Shown in pieces: positions 1 to 9,700 of a stretch of 64,000 bases of DNA. A model generated the notes under the pieces. That model saw only the letters and a list, made by a program, of their open reading frames with translations, was not told the DNA's origin and made no database searches. The translations under genes were made by a program, and so were the position numbers. Numbering within the stretch: position 1 is the stretch's first letter; each line of letters starts with the position of its first letter. The DNA comes from Bacteroidales bacterium. GTDB taxonomy: Bacteria > Bacteroidota > Bacteroidia > Bacteroidales > UBA932. Where the stretch lies: the NCBI GenBank assembly GCA_022653675.1, contig JALCST010000007.1, positions 1-64,000 on the forward strand. The letters run 5' to 3'.

Positions 1-871
1 CCGGAGTCTCCCCGTTTCCGGACCAGATGTGGGATTTCGGCGGATTTGAGGTTATGTCGTCGAGGTTGTCGATGTTCATGGCGATGCACGGGATCATTGG
101 CAGCAGCCTCACTTCTTCCGCATCGGTGTACTTGTCGTCGTTGTAGAGGCGCATTTCATTGACCAGCATGGACGGGTCGTTTTCCTGTGCCGCGAACCAC
201 CACATCGCATACTTGGCGTACTCGCCTACGCTGCAATCGGAGTAGGGGAAGCACTTGCCCGTGGTGCCTGCCATGAAGAGGATATATTCGCCGGTTTTTT
301 TGAACCCTTCCGTATCGGCGAGGCCGTTTGTCGAGCCGAATATTTTCTGGAGCATGGTGAGCATTATCACTTCGTAAGTTGTGCCGTATCCCCAATACAT
401 ATATCCTTGAGAATAATTCCCGTCAGGCGAATAGGCATCTTCCATGGCTACGGCGTTGGCTTTAAGGGCGGTTTCTATGGTTTTCGCGCAGATTACCTTG
501 TCTTTTTCGTAAAGGGCGAGGGCGTCGGCTACGAGCCCGCCGTAGCATACCTGGTTCCAGTTGCCGTCCCATGTATGTCCGGGTGCCTGTCCAAGGGCAT
601 AATCGACCATGGCCCTGTGGGCCTTGAGGCGTGTTTCATAGGAAAGGTCGTAGTAGAGCCAGTCGTAGCCGATCGCTACGGCGAGAGACATTTCTGCGGC
701 ATCCAGGAAGTGCCTCGAAGCGTTCCAGTCCTGGAAGTCGCAGACCGTCTGCATGTCGGATTCGGCTTTGTTCAGGTATTTGGCGCTGCCGGTCATGCGG
801 TATGCGTATGAACAGGCGAAAATCCGGGATAGTGCCAGCCGTGACTGGCCTAGTATTCGTTTGCCTGCGGC
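1..871. repeat. Exact 871-base direct repeat, copy A
   Basis: Every base from 1 to 871 matches 3481-4351 at an offset of 3480. Just beyond 871 the copies diverge: I count roughly 25-30 mismatches in the next 230 bases, then no similarity. The repeat lies within the lyase coding sequence in the same frame. The left limit is unknown because the window starts inside it. It could reflect recent gene conversion or an assembly edge. Confidence 0.95.
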
Positions 872-1534
872 ACCAAAGGTGTATGAAATGATTTCGGTCG
901 AATTCACGTATGTGTCGGCGAGATCCATCACCATCTTATGCATTTTGTATAGGGTCTTGTTGGAGAACCTGCCGTTCGTGACCTTCGTGCGGAGGTCCGT
1001 AAAATCGTTGGCAGACATAAGCAGGCGAGGGTGCCCCATAATATCCAACTTGGAATAGTCGAAGGTGCCCGACGGGTCGTCGGCCTTATCGTCGGCCTCT
1101 TCCTTGAAGCTCGTTTCGCTTGAGAGGGTCGTGAATGTAACATATTTGACACAGGTTACTTTCGAATCAGCATCTAAACAGACGGCCCCGGCTACGTATT
1201 CGGTATTGGGATCCAATCCTGTCACCGTTTTCGAGTAAGGAACCGTGATGGCAGTGCCGTTATCTCTCAGATATGCACTTAAGCTGGATTCGTCCTCTAC
1301 ATTCACGTCTGCCGAATTCAGGACTTCCATCGAAACAGCATCGACCATACGGATCGATTGGGGAGTGGTGCCTTCCTGAGCGACACTTATCGTTACGGAA
1401 GTCGATGTGACATCTGATACGTCGATCGTAATGCTCGTATCCGTCCCCGACTTATTCTCGACGCAGGACGAGAGCACCGCCACTGTGAGAAGAACGGATA
1501 AGAATCTTAAGATAAAAGTGTTTTTGTTAATCAT
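1..1534 (-). CDS. Heparinase II/III-like polysaccharide lyase lipoprotein, partial
   Basis: This gene runs off the left edge; residues 1 to about 511 are visible. The start at 1534 gives a lipoprotein signal with lipobox LSSC and acceptor Cys24. Residues about 30-137 form a fibronectin-III-like beta module with an 'LDPNTEYVAGAV' stretch. A linker rich in E/A/D/K leads into the alginate lyase/heparinase-type helical domain, which matches the complete paralogue at 2735-4702. The GH88 stop lies 8 bases inside this gene, so the two should be translationally coupled. From position 871 down to 1 the DNA is identical to the paralogue. The family cleaves uronic acid polysaccharides by beta-elimination; the substrate is not predictable here. 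The C-terminal catalytic half lies outside the window, so an intact gene is inferred, not seen. Confidence 0.85.
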   Translation of the reverse strand, partial: MINKNTFILRFLSVLLTVAVLSSCVENKSGTDTSITIDVSDVTSTSVTISVAQEGTTPQSIRMVDAVSMEVLNSADVNVEDESSLSAYLRDNGTAITVPYSKTVTGLDPNTEYVAGAVCLDADSKVTCVKYVTFTTLSSETSFKEEADDKADDPSGTFDYSKLDIMGHPRLLMSANDFTDLRTKVTNGRFSNKTLYKMHKMVMDLADTYVNSTEIISYTFGAAGKRILGQSRLALSRIFACSYAYRMTGSAKYLNKAESDMQTVCDFQDWNASRHFLDAAEMSLAVAIGYDWLYYDLSYETRLKAHRAMVDYALGQAPGHTWDGNWNQVCYGGLVADALALYEKDKVICAKTIETALKANAVAMEDAYSPDGNYSQGYMYWGYGTTYEVIMLTMLQKIFGSTNGLADTEGFKKTGEYILFMAGTTGKCFPYSDCSVGEYAKYAMWWFAAQENDPSMLVNEMRLYNDDKYTDAEEVRLLPMIPCIAMNIDNLDDITSNPPKSHIWSGNGETP

Positions 1535-2735
1535 TGGTTATGTAAGTTTTGTATCGGAGCAAAGCTTCGAGGAAATAGTAGTCGGCGTAAGTCAACGGTA
1601 CGTCGACTTCGCTGTTGCCGGGTTTGGATCCGACGCTGTGTTTCAGCAGGAACCCGCCGTTTTCACCCTCTTTGGCGAGATAGTCGCTTCCGGCAAGGGT
1701 ACGGAGCTGTTTTACAGCCATCTCCAGGCATTTCTTGCCGAGTGACTTGTTCTTGGTTTGGGAAGCTATTTCCACTAAGGCGGAAGCCATGATGGCACCT
1801 GCCGAAGCGTCACGCACGGTATTCGGAATGGCCGGATCGTCGAAGTCCCAAAAAGGAATGCCGTCGTCCGGCAGCCTTTTGAGCAACATGCGGGCTATGT
1901 TTTCGGCCTGTCTCAAATATTCGGCATCATGAGTCTGGCGAAACATCATGGAGAAGCCGTAAAGCCCCCATGCTTGTCCGCGCGCCCATGCAGAACCGTT
2001 CGAATATCCCTGGACCGTTTGGCGGGAGCGCACCGCACCGTTTTCCGGATCATAATCGACGAGATGGTATGTTGTGTAATCCTTGCGGAAATGATTTTTC
2101 ATTGTCGTATTGGCATGGCTTTCTGCTATCTGCATAAGCCCGGGATCTTTCATCAGGTCGCTTGCCACATTGAGCAGTTCGAGGTTCATCATGTTGTCTA
2201 TGATGACGGGGAATTTCCAGTCGCAGCCCTTCCTTACGAAGTCCCAGCTTCGTATGCAGCCGACGATCGGGTTGAAACGGGTCGCAAGAGAACGGGCCCC
2301 GGTCAAGAGAGGCTCCCTGTAGCATGAGTCGCCGGTAATCCTCAATGCGTTGCCATAACTGCAATTGAGCTGGAACCCGATGTCATGGTTAGCGGTACTG
2401 TATTTCCTGGAATCCAACATCTTGGTATATTTATCGGCCAAGACCCGGATGGAATCGTTACGGGTATATTCGTAAATATACCAGAGCGATCCCGGATAGA
2501 AACCGCTGCACCAATATTTGCAATCTGAAGTTACGAGCGAATCGCCGCCTTCGAACGTGCGTGGGAACTTTCCCTCGCCGAGATTGCGTGACATGGCGGC
2601 ATATTGTTTTCCTGCAAGGGAAAAGACTCTGCTTATGAGAGTGTCCATCGATTCCTCATTTGGACGGCTCGAGCATCCGGATAATGCGATGCAAAGCGAT
2701 ATGAGAAATGCGGTCGTATAAATAGTCTTTTTCAT
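1527..2735 (-). CDS. Glycoside hydrolase family 88 unsaturated glucuronyl hydrolase, lipoprotein
   Basis: This 402-residue enzyme should remove the 4,5-unsaturated uronic acid that lyases leave on the non-reducing end of oligosaccharides. The chosen start at 2735 gives a clean lipoprotein signal with lipobox LSGC (Cys21). The open frame extends upstream to 2996, but that part lies within the lyase gene. GH88 hallmarks are NHDIGF around residues 116-121, with Asp118 matching the first catalytic acid, and 'IIDNMMNLELL' with Asp180 matching the second. A later W-A-R-GQAWG motif is also typical. Its ATG shares one base with the stop of the upstream lyase (TGATG), and its stop overlaps the next gene by 8 bases. 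It sits between two lyases, which fits a lyase-then-GH88 degradation route. Confidence 0.92.
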   Translation of the reverse strand: MKKTIYTTAFLISLCIALSGCSSRPNEESMDTLISRVFSLAGKQYAAMSRNLGEGKFPRTFEGGDSLVTSDCKYWCSGFYPGSLWYIYEYTRNDSIRVLADKYTKMLDSRKYSTANHDIGFQLNCSYGNALRITGDSCYREPLLTGARSLATRFNPIVGCIRSWDFVRKGCDWKFPVIIDNMMNLELLNVASDLMKDPGLMQIAESHANTTMKNHFRKDYTTYHLVDYDPENGAVRSRQTVQGYSNGSAWARGQAWGLYGFSMMFRQTHDAEYLRQAENIARMLLKRLPDDGIPFWDFDDPAIPNTVRDASAGAIMASALVEIASQTKNKSLGKKCLEMAVKQLRTLAGSDYLAKEGENGGFLLKHSVGSKPGNSEVDVPLTYADYYFLEALLRYKTYITND

Positions 2736-4702
2736 CACTGTCTTGTTATTGATAGTTTTGTCGTAAGGGTGACTTCGGTTCCCGCCGGGATGGTCACGGT
2801 GTATCCGGCGACGGTTTTTCCGCTGTTGCTGATGTCCCATGATTTCGAGCCCTTGGCGGCCCATGAAGTATAGGTGATTGAAAGGGAGGGATCGGAAGAT
2901 GTTGCCGTAAGGTACATCGTCTTGTCGGAAGAGTATGAGGTAAGCTTTATGTCGCCGTCTTCCACCGTGACGGTTGTCCCGGTCATCATGCGCCACTGCA
3001 CGTTGGCATCCTTATCCCTAAGGGCTGTCAAACGGTCTATGACGAACAGGTCGGTTTCGTCGACTAGCTTTACGGTGCGTTCGGCCGAAGCCAGCTGGTC
3101 GCTCAGGACGGGCGTCATGTCCAGTTTCGCGCCCAGTTCCCCATCTTCGTCTATCACTTTCTCTATGGTTGCCTTTCCGTCGATGCGATGGTCCGAGTCA
3201 TTTACTGTCAGTGTGCTGTGGGCTAGGTTATTAAGCCTGTAGACCTGCCAGCGCATCGAATTTTGTTTCTTGTCCCATAGACTGCCGCCTGCTTTGGACA
3301 GAGCGTTTTCGAGGGCAGCATACGATTGCATGCCGAGGTCTTCGGACCAGCGCACTCCGTAGGCATCGTAAACGAAGGAGCCGGCATCCATGTGCCCGTG
3401 GCCCGAAGCTGCCTTGCCTCCCTTGATGCCGAGGTATTTGTCCGTATCGCTGAAAGTCCAGTCGGTATGTACTAGGACGACCGGAGTCTCCCCGTTTCCG
3501 GACCAGATGTGGGATTTCGGCGGATTTGAGGTTATGTCGTCGAGGTTGTCGATGTTCATGGCGATGCACGGGATCATTGGCAGCAGCCTCACTTCTTCCG
3601 CATCGGTGTACTTGTCGTCGTTGTAGAGGCGCATTTCATTGACCAGCATGGACGGGTCGTTTTCCTGTGCCGCGAACCACCACATCGCATACTTGGCGTA
3701 CTCGCCTACGCTGCAATCGGAGTAGGGGAAGCACTTGCCCGTGGTGCCTGCCATGAAGAGGATATATTCGCCGGTTTTTTTGAACCCTTCCGTATCGGCG
3801 AGGCCGTTTGTCGAGCCGAATATTTTCTGGAGCATGGTGAGCATTATCACTTCGTAAGTTGTGCCGTATCCCCAATACATATATCCTTGAGAATAATTCC
3901 CGTCAGGCGAATAGGCATCTTCCATGGCTACGGCGTTGGCTTTAAGGGCGGTTTCTATGGTTTTCGCGCAGATTACCTTGTCTTTTTCGTAAAGGGCGAG
4001 GGCGTCGGCTACGAGCCCGCCGTAGCATACCTGGTTCCAGTTGCCGTCCCATGTATGTCCGGGTGCCTGTCCAAGGGCATAATCGACCATGGCCCTGTGG
4101 GCCTTGAGGCGTGTTTCATAGGAAAGGTCGTAGTAGAGCCAGTCGTAGCCGATCGCTACGGCGAGAGACATTTCTGCGGCATCCAGGAAGTGCCTCGAAG
4201 CGTTCCAGTCCTGGAAGTCGCAGACCGTCTGCATGTCGGATTCGGCTTTGTTCAGGTATTTGGCGCTGCCGGTCATGCGGTATGCGTATGAACAGGCGAA
4301 AATCCGGGATAGTGCCAGCCGTGACTGGCCTAGTATTCGTTTGCCTGCGGCGTCGAAAGTGTATGAAATGGTTTCGGTCGAATTCACGTATGTGTCGGCG
4401 AGATCCATCACCATCTTATGCATTTTGTATAGGGTCTTGTTGGAGAACCTGTCGTTCGTGACCTTCGTGCGAAGGTTCGTGAAGTCGGCGTCGGTCATTA
4501 TAAGGCGCGGGTGGCCCATCGTATCCAACTTTGAATAGTCGAAGGTGCCCGACGGGTCGTCGGCCTTGTCGTCGGCTTCATCCCTTAGGTTGGATTTGCC
4601 CTTGGCTTCGTTCTTACCGATGCATGGGAATGAAGCGGTAAGCAAGACAAGAAACGACAATCCTGACAGCAGGGTAATTAAGATTCGATTATGGTAGTGC
4701 AA
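2735..4702 (-). CDS. Heparinase II/III-like polysaccharide lyase
   Basis: A complete 655-residue lyase. A hydrophobic signal segment (about residues 6-24) directs export; the following SFPC is a poor lipobox, so it may be a type I signal rather than a lipoprotein signal. Residues about 65-340 form the helical alginate lyase-like domain with NWNQV at 221-225 and YWGYG at 276-280. The beta-rich heparinase II/III domain follows, with GHGHMDAGSF at 434-443, the family's conserved histidine segment. Substrate is unknown, though the adjacent GH88 implies a uronic acid glycan. The start at 4702 lies 23 bases after the SusD stop. Residues about 118-407 are encoded by DNA identical to the partial paralogue at the left edge, while its N-terminus is unrelated to that paralogue's. 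Confidence 0.9.
   Translation of the reverse strand: MHYHNRILITLLSGLSFLVLLTASFPCIGKNEAKGKSNLRDEADDKADDPSGTFDYSKLDTMGHPRLIMTDADFTNLRTKVTNDRFSNKTLYKMHKMVMDLADTYVNSTETISYTFDAAGKRILGQSRLALSRIFACSYAYRMTGSAKYLNKAESDMQTVCDFQDWNASRHFLDAAEMSLAVAIGYDWLYYDLSYETRLKAHRAMVDYALGQAPGHTWDGNWNQVCYGGLVADALALYEKDKVICAKTIETALKANAVAMEDAYSPDGNYSQGYMYWGYGTTYEVIMLTMLQKIFGSTNGLADTEGFKKTGEYILFMAGTTGKCFPYSDCSVGEYAKYAMWWFAAQENDPSMLVNEMRLYNDDKYTDAEEVRLLPMIPCIAMNIDNLDDITSNPPKSHIWSGNGETPVVLVHTDWTFSDTDKYLGIKGGKAASGHGHMDAGSFVYDAYGVRWSEDLGMQSYAALENALSKAGGSLWDKKQNSMRWQVYRLNNLAHSTLTVNDSDHRIDGKATIEKVIDEDGELGAKLDMTPVLSDQLASAERTVKLVDETDLFVIDRLTALRDKDANVQWRMMTGTTVTVEDGDIKLTSYSSDKTMYLTATSSDPSLSITYTSWAAKGSKSWDISNSGKTVAGYTVTIPAGTEVTLTTKLSITRQ
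3481..4351. repeat. Exact 871-base direct repeat, copy B
   Basis: Second copy of the block at 1-871, inside the complete lyase gene. The copies lie 3480 bases apart in direct orientation, with the whole GH88 gene between them. Recombination between the two would delete GH88 and fuse the two lyases in frame. Confidence 0.95.
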
Positions 4703-4725
4703 GTTATCTTATTTTTGTAGTTCTT

Positions 4726-6714
4726 TTAATACAACCAGCCGTCGCGGCGCTTGAGATTGGTGTTTTTCTGGGATTCCCAGTCCGGAATAGACCAAGGCCA
4801 CATGTAATCGGTATAATACCATGCATATTCGTATTGTCCGTCACCCCAGCAGTTTTTGCCGCGGTTGATGTCCTCACCTTGGAATTTAGTTTCCTTGTAT
4901 GTCCCCCAACGGATCTCGTTGAAATAATCTACCCCTTCTTCGCAAAGTTCCACCCGTGATTCGTAACGGATCTGTGCAAGCATCTCCTCTTTTGTTCCCA
5001 GTGCGATGCCGGGCATGCCCGCCCTCGAACGTATCTGGTCGACCAAGTCCTTCGCTTCGCTCAGCCTGTCGATTTGGCACAATGCCTCAGCACGCTCGAG
5101 AAGCACCTGCGTATAACGCACCAGAGGCCAATCGTATCCGCAACGTTGACGTCCAGCAGTACCTCCTGGCAGGGATGCATCGAGTACGTTGTATTTTTTC
5201 CAGATATAAAAGAATGATGAACGCCTGTTGGGCCAAAGGTCGGCACCGTCGGTCGTCAGGTCCTGTCCCGCGAATGGCCATCGCAACTGTTTCGTGAGAA
5301 CCCTCAAGGGCTCGTTGTACGGAGAATATGAGTTGACCTCCTCATATGGTGTAATGACTGCTTGTTTCAGGCGTGGATCCCGGTCGTCATAGGCTTTTTT
5401 GAGGCGCGCCTCGTTGCCTATGTTCAGGTAATATTTGTCATATACGTCCTGCCCTATACGTTTTATGGCTTCGTCGCGGTTTGTCTTGAGTGTGGTTTTA
5501 TAATTTTTACGGGTGTTGAGATAGTCCTTCTCATCATCGGTGGTAGCCGCTGCTATTCTCGCATCAAAGTCCGCAATGTCAGCCTCGATGTCTTGCAGGC
5601 TGTCTCGCAGGAAGTATACTTCGCGCTCCTGGACGGAAAGTCCGTCCCAATCCTCCATTCCGGGAACTTCGCTCCATTTGAAATCGGTACCGTCGGCATT
5701 CTCATAGCTGTTTACGAAATCGGCGTCAGGGGTCAATTGTTGCCAACCTATGTAATTGTCCGTCGCACCTATTACTTGCTGCCAATTGTGGCAATACCCC
5801 ACGTCCGTAGTGAACTGCAACGGGAAAATCATCTCCTTGTCCTTCTCGTTCGCTTCGCAGAAGAAATCACCCCACGTCCCGTTCCAAAGCCCGTATCCAC
5901 ATTTTTCAACCTCTTCGAAATCGCTTGCCGCATCCTCATAATAGTCTTTGATTTCATCGTCGGAAAGTCCTGTGGATGATGCATCTATTACAGGTTCCTT
6001 ATTGGCTGCAAGCCACATGTAAGCCATTCCCCTTAGTGCGTAAGCCAATCCCTTTGAGGGGCGTCCGTAATTGCTGGTCAAAGTGTTGTCGGGACAATAC
6101 TCGTTTTCTATCGCGTACGTGCAATCGTCGATCACCACTTGCCATACTTCCGAGAAGGAAGATTGCACGCGTGTACATTCATCGTTTGTAACCGGTTCGA
6201 GATAAACTGGTACGCCGCCGTAGAGCATGTTTAGGCGAGAATAAGCCCATGCCCTCAAAAGCCTTGCCTCGCATTGATAGCGTTCATATTTAGCGGTGTC
6301 GAGCCCGGCCTTGCTCAAGTTCGCTATTGCGTCGTTGCAGGCATGGACTACAGTATAGATGATTTTCCATTCCAGCCTTACCTGGAAGTCACCGCTTATT
6401 TTGGTGGATCTGGAAAGGTATGTCAACGGATAATTGCTGGAATATTCGTCGGAAGTGAATCCGATTCCCTCTATTCCGGTACGGTTAAGGCCGTCGTAAT
6501 CCTCCATACGGATTTGCGTGCGTGTGAGTTTGGTCTTGTACAAAGGGTAGTAGAGGCCTGCCATGCCTGCATCTGCCTTATCTTCGGAGGTCCACATCGA
6601 ACTGGTCGAAATGGCGTCGGTAGGTGTGGTATCCAGGAATCCCGAACAGGACGAAAGCACCAGCGTGGCTATTGCGATTGATATTATGATATGATTTTTC
6701 ATGATTTTATTCAT
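4726..6714 (-). CDS. SusD/RagB-family glycan-binding outer membrane lipoprotein
   Basis: A 662-residue SusD homologue that should cap the SusC transporter on the cell surface and bind the incoming glycan. It has a signal with lipobox LSSC (Cys23) followed by the common SGFLDTTPTD start. The N-terminal TPR-like half ('LLRAWAYSRLNMLYGGVPVY') and C-terminal SusD half ('VRYTQVLLERAEALC', 'RIRSRAGMPG'-like segment) are both recognisable. Between them, residues about 370-425 form a charged, predicted helical insertion (DIEADIADFDARIAA and onward) that looks like a coiled coil and makes the protein long for the family. The start is 5 bases after the SusC stop. An internal ATG four codons downstream is an alternative start with the same signal peptide. 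Confidence 0.95.
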   Translation of the reverse strand: MNKIMKNHIIISIAIATLVLSSCSGFLDTTPTDAISTSSMWTSEDKADAGMAGLYYPLYKTKLTRTQIRMEDYDGLNRTGIEGIGFTSDEYSSNYPLTYLSRSTKISGDFQVRLEWKIIYTVVHACNDAIANLSKAGLDTAKYERYQCEARLLRAWAYSRLNMLYGGVPVYLEPVTNDECTRVQSSFSEVWQVVIDDCTYAIENEYCPDNTLTSNYGRPSKGLAYALRGMAYMWLAANKEPVIDASSTGLSDDEIKDYYEDAASDFEEVEKCGYGLWNGTWGDFFCEANEKDKEMIFPLQFTTDVGYCHNWQQVIGATDNYIGWQQLTPDADFVNSYENADGTDFKWSEVPGMEDWDGLSVQEREVYFLRDSLQDIEADIADFDARIAAATTDDEKDYLNTRKNYKTTLKTNRDEAIKRIGQDVYDKYYLNIGNEARLKKAYDDRDPRLKQAVITPYEEVNSYSPYNEPLRVLTKQLRWPFAGQDLTTDGADLWPNRRSSFFYIWKKYNVLDASLPGGTAGRQRCGYDWPLVRYTQVLLERAEALCQIDRLSEAKDLVDQIRSRAGMPGIALGTKEEMLAQIRYESRVELCEEGVDYFNEIRWGTYKETKFQGEDINRGKNCWGDGQYEYAWYYTDYMWPWSIPDWESQKNTNLKRRDGWLY

Positions 6715-6719
6715 TTGAC

Positions 6720-9700
6720 TTAGAATGTGATCTGTGCTCCCAGGCTTACGTTGCGGGATAGAGGGTATCCTATGGTGGTGCCGATTTCAGGATCGAGGCC
6801 GGGATATTCGGTTATCGTAAATATGTTTTCAAGAGAAACGTAAAGACGCATTTTGTTGATCACGAATTTTTGTGTGATGTTTTGCGGCAAGGTATAACCT
6901 AATTGGAGGTTCTTCAGTTTGACATAGTCTCCACGGTACTCGCGGAAATCGCTTGCAAGCGAATTGCCCTGGTCATCGTTCAGCATGAACCTCGGGTATG
7001 TGCCGTTGATGTTTGTTCTTTCGTCTGACAGGTTATCAGGATCATAGAAATAGTGGTCGTCCGCTATCCTCTCTGAAATACCGTGTCCGTTCGTCACTTT
7101 GGTGGTATTGTAATACTCCGTAGTCCAAGTAAGGTAGAACCCGAATGAACCTGCAAAGAGTGCATAGAGGTCGAACCCTTTCCATGACATTGAAATGTTC
7201 AGGCCGGCGTTCCATTTGGGGGTATTGATGTGGCCGTTGAAACTCATGTCGTTTGTATCGCCGTAATTGCCATTGCCGTTAGTATCGGCGTATATCAGGT
7301 CTCCATACCACAACTGGTCTTTTGAAACGGTAGTGACTCCCCTGAAGGAATATCCTGCGTCTATCATCGCCTTGACCCAGGCCATGTCTCTCTCGGTCCT
7401 TATCATGCCGTCTTTTGGACCGGCATTTATGTCGAGGGTGGTGCCGTCATATCCCTTGCCTGTCCCGCTGTATGTCTTGTAGATGTAGTGCTCTCCCAAG
7501 AGATGACCTTCGAGTATGCGGCCTCCGAATCCGCTTTCCGCGACATCGCTGATGTTGTTCACATAAGTTTTCGTTCCGTCTCCGTTATCTTCCCAATATT
7601 TTTCGAGTTGGCCTTTGTATTTCGTAACGACTCCCACATTGTATGCCAGGTTCAGCCCTACGCTGTATTTGAAATCCCGTCCGATCCTGTCCCCGTAGTT
7701 CAGGGTTAGTTCGACTCCCTTGTTGCGTATGGCCGCGATATTGGAATATGATCCCGTTACTTCGCCCATTGTTTCGTAAATGGAAGGACGGAACAGGATG
7801 CCCTTTGTATCCTTGACATAAAGATCGAGTTCTCCGGACAGTTTGTTTTCGAACATGCCGTAGTCGATTCCGAGGTCTGTGGTATAGGTCGTCTCCCATT
7901 TCAGGGACGAATTGCCCAGTTCGGTCTGTAGCAGGCCTATTGTATCGGATCCGTCAACTACTACATTGACAGTATTGTAAGTGGCTTGCCATGCATAGTT
8001 TCCGGAATTGTTGTTGCCGGTGATGCCCCATGAACCGCGTATCTTCAGGTTGGAAAGCCAGTCGACGTCTTTCAGAAAACTTTCCTCCTTGATGCGCCAA
8101 CCGGCGGAGAAAGATGGAAACAATCCCCATCGGCTATCCGAAGAGAAGCGGGAGGATCCGTCGTAGCGCAGGTTTGCTTCGAACAGGTAACGGTTCTTGG
8201 CGGCATAATTGATTCGTCCGAAAAAAGACATGAGGGACCATTCCGATGTACTGCTGCTTGAAGATGAATAGTCGGTATATGAGGACATTTCGGTGACGTT
8301 CCAGTCCGGAGCACCTACTTTCGTCACACTGTAGCTGCGGGATTTGTAATAGTTGGTCGTGAAGCCGAGCAAAGCCCCGAATTCCTGGTCCTTTCCCAAA
8401 TTGCTGTTATAGCGCAGCAACATCTGCGTGTTGGTACGGTAATTCATTGAGAATCTGTTGCTGTTGGTCGCATTGTCGAGATTCGATTCGCTGTAACGGG
8501 TATCGGTCGTATAATCCCATTTGCCGTTTTTACGCGAGTAGCGGTTCACGTCCTGAAAAATCGGCGAATAGTTGCCTGTTACCTCGAAGTTCAAGCCCTT
8601 CATAAGTTCTGCTATGGCATAAAATGATGTGTTCAGACGGTAGACGGTGTTATGCCCTGCCGGACCTGCCATCTGTGCGAAAAGATTGTTTGCGCTTGAC
8701 GACTCTTCCGCGGTATCCGCAGGCCGTCCCCACTTGTCGGGAGTTCCGGGCCAGATGCCAGGCGTGGTTTGATAAAGGTAGGAGAAGGCATTCGATATGT
8801 TGGCCAATCCGTAATCCTGCTTCATGCCGAACGTGCGCGTTCCGACCTTGAGCCATTTGTTCACCTTCACTTCCATGTTGGTCCTGAAGTCGACTTTCTC
8901 AGTGCCGGAATCGATCTCGTCGAACTTGTTCATTACGCCGTTATCGTCCAGATAACCCAGCGAGAACATGTAACTGACCTTGTCCGTGCTTCCATCTATT
9001 GAAATGTTGTGTTCCTGCGAAAAACCGGTGGTGAACAGTTCCTTGAACCAGTCGGTATTTGGGTAGGATATGTAATTCTTCACACCGTATTCGTTTGTCC
9101 CGTTGGAATTGGCGTCCGCAGCGAGCCAGGCTGAAATGCTGGAATCGGAGAAAATGTGGGCCTGTCCTATGTTGTCTGCTGCTTCGTTGACCAGTTCCAT
9201 GTGCTGTGCATAATCGCTTACCCAAGCCAGTTTGTTATATGGGCTTTGGAAGATTCCGGAAAATGAATATGTTATGTGGGAGGCTCCTTTCCCTTTTTTT
9301 GTGGTGACGAGGATGACGCCGTTTGCTGCCCGGGATCCGTAGATTGCTGTCGAGGATGCATCCTTGAGGACGGTTATGCTTGCGACGTCGTTGCTGTTTA
9401 TGTTGTCCATGCTCCATTCTATGCCGTCCACCAATACGAGCGGGGAATTGGAATTCAACGTGCCGTTGCCACGGATACGCAGCGTCGCGCCATCCGATCC
9501 GGGCTGGCCGGAGCTCTGCATTACCTGAAGTCCTGCAGCAAGGCCTGCAAGGGCTGAGGAGGTATTCATCGTAGGACGGCTGTCAACCTGTTCCGAGAAA
9601 TCGACGGTTGCTATTGATCCGGTCAGGTTCGCTTTGCGCTGTGTACCGTAACCTACGACCACCACCTTGTCTATTTCAGCCATTGCGGGATGCATCGTGA

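Noticed and set aside
2736-2996. Upstream extension of the GH88 reading frame
   Set aside because: It lies in another frame of the lyase gene, encodes basic, low-complexity sequence, and the proper signal peptide begins at 2735.
1-4351. Long direct repeats as ends of a mobile element
   Set aside because: The repeat is coding sequence within homologous genes, with no transposase, terminal inverted repeats or target duplication.
5362-5979. 205-codon plus-strand open frame opposite susD
   Set aside because: Antisense shadow of the SusD gene; hydrophobic runs arise from its reverse complement.
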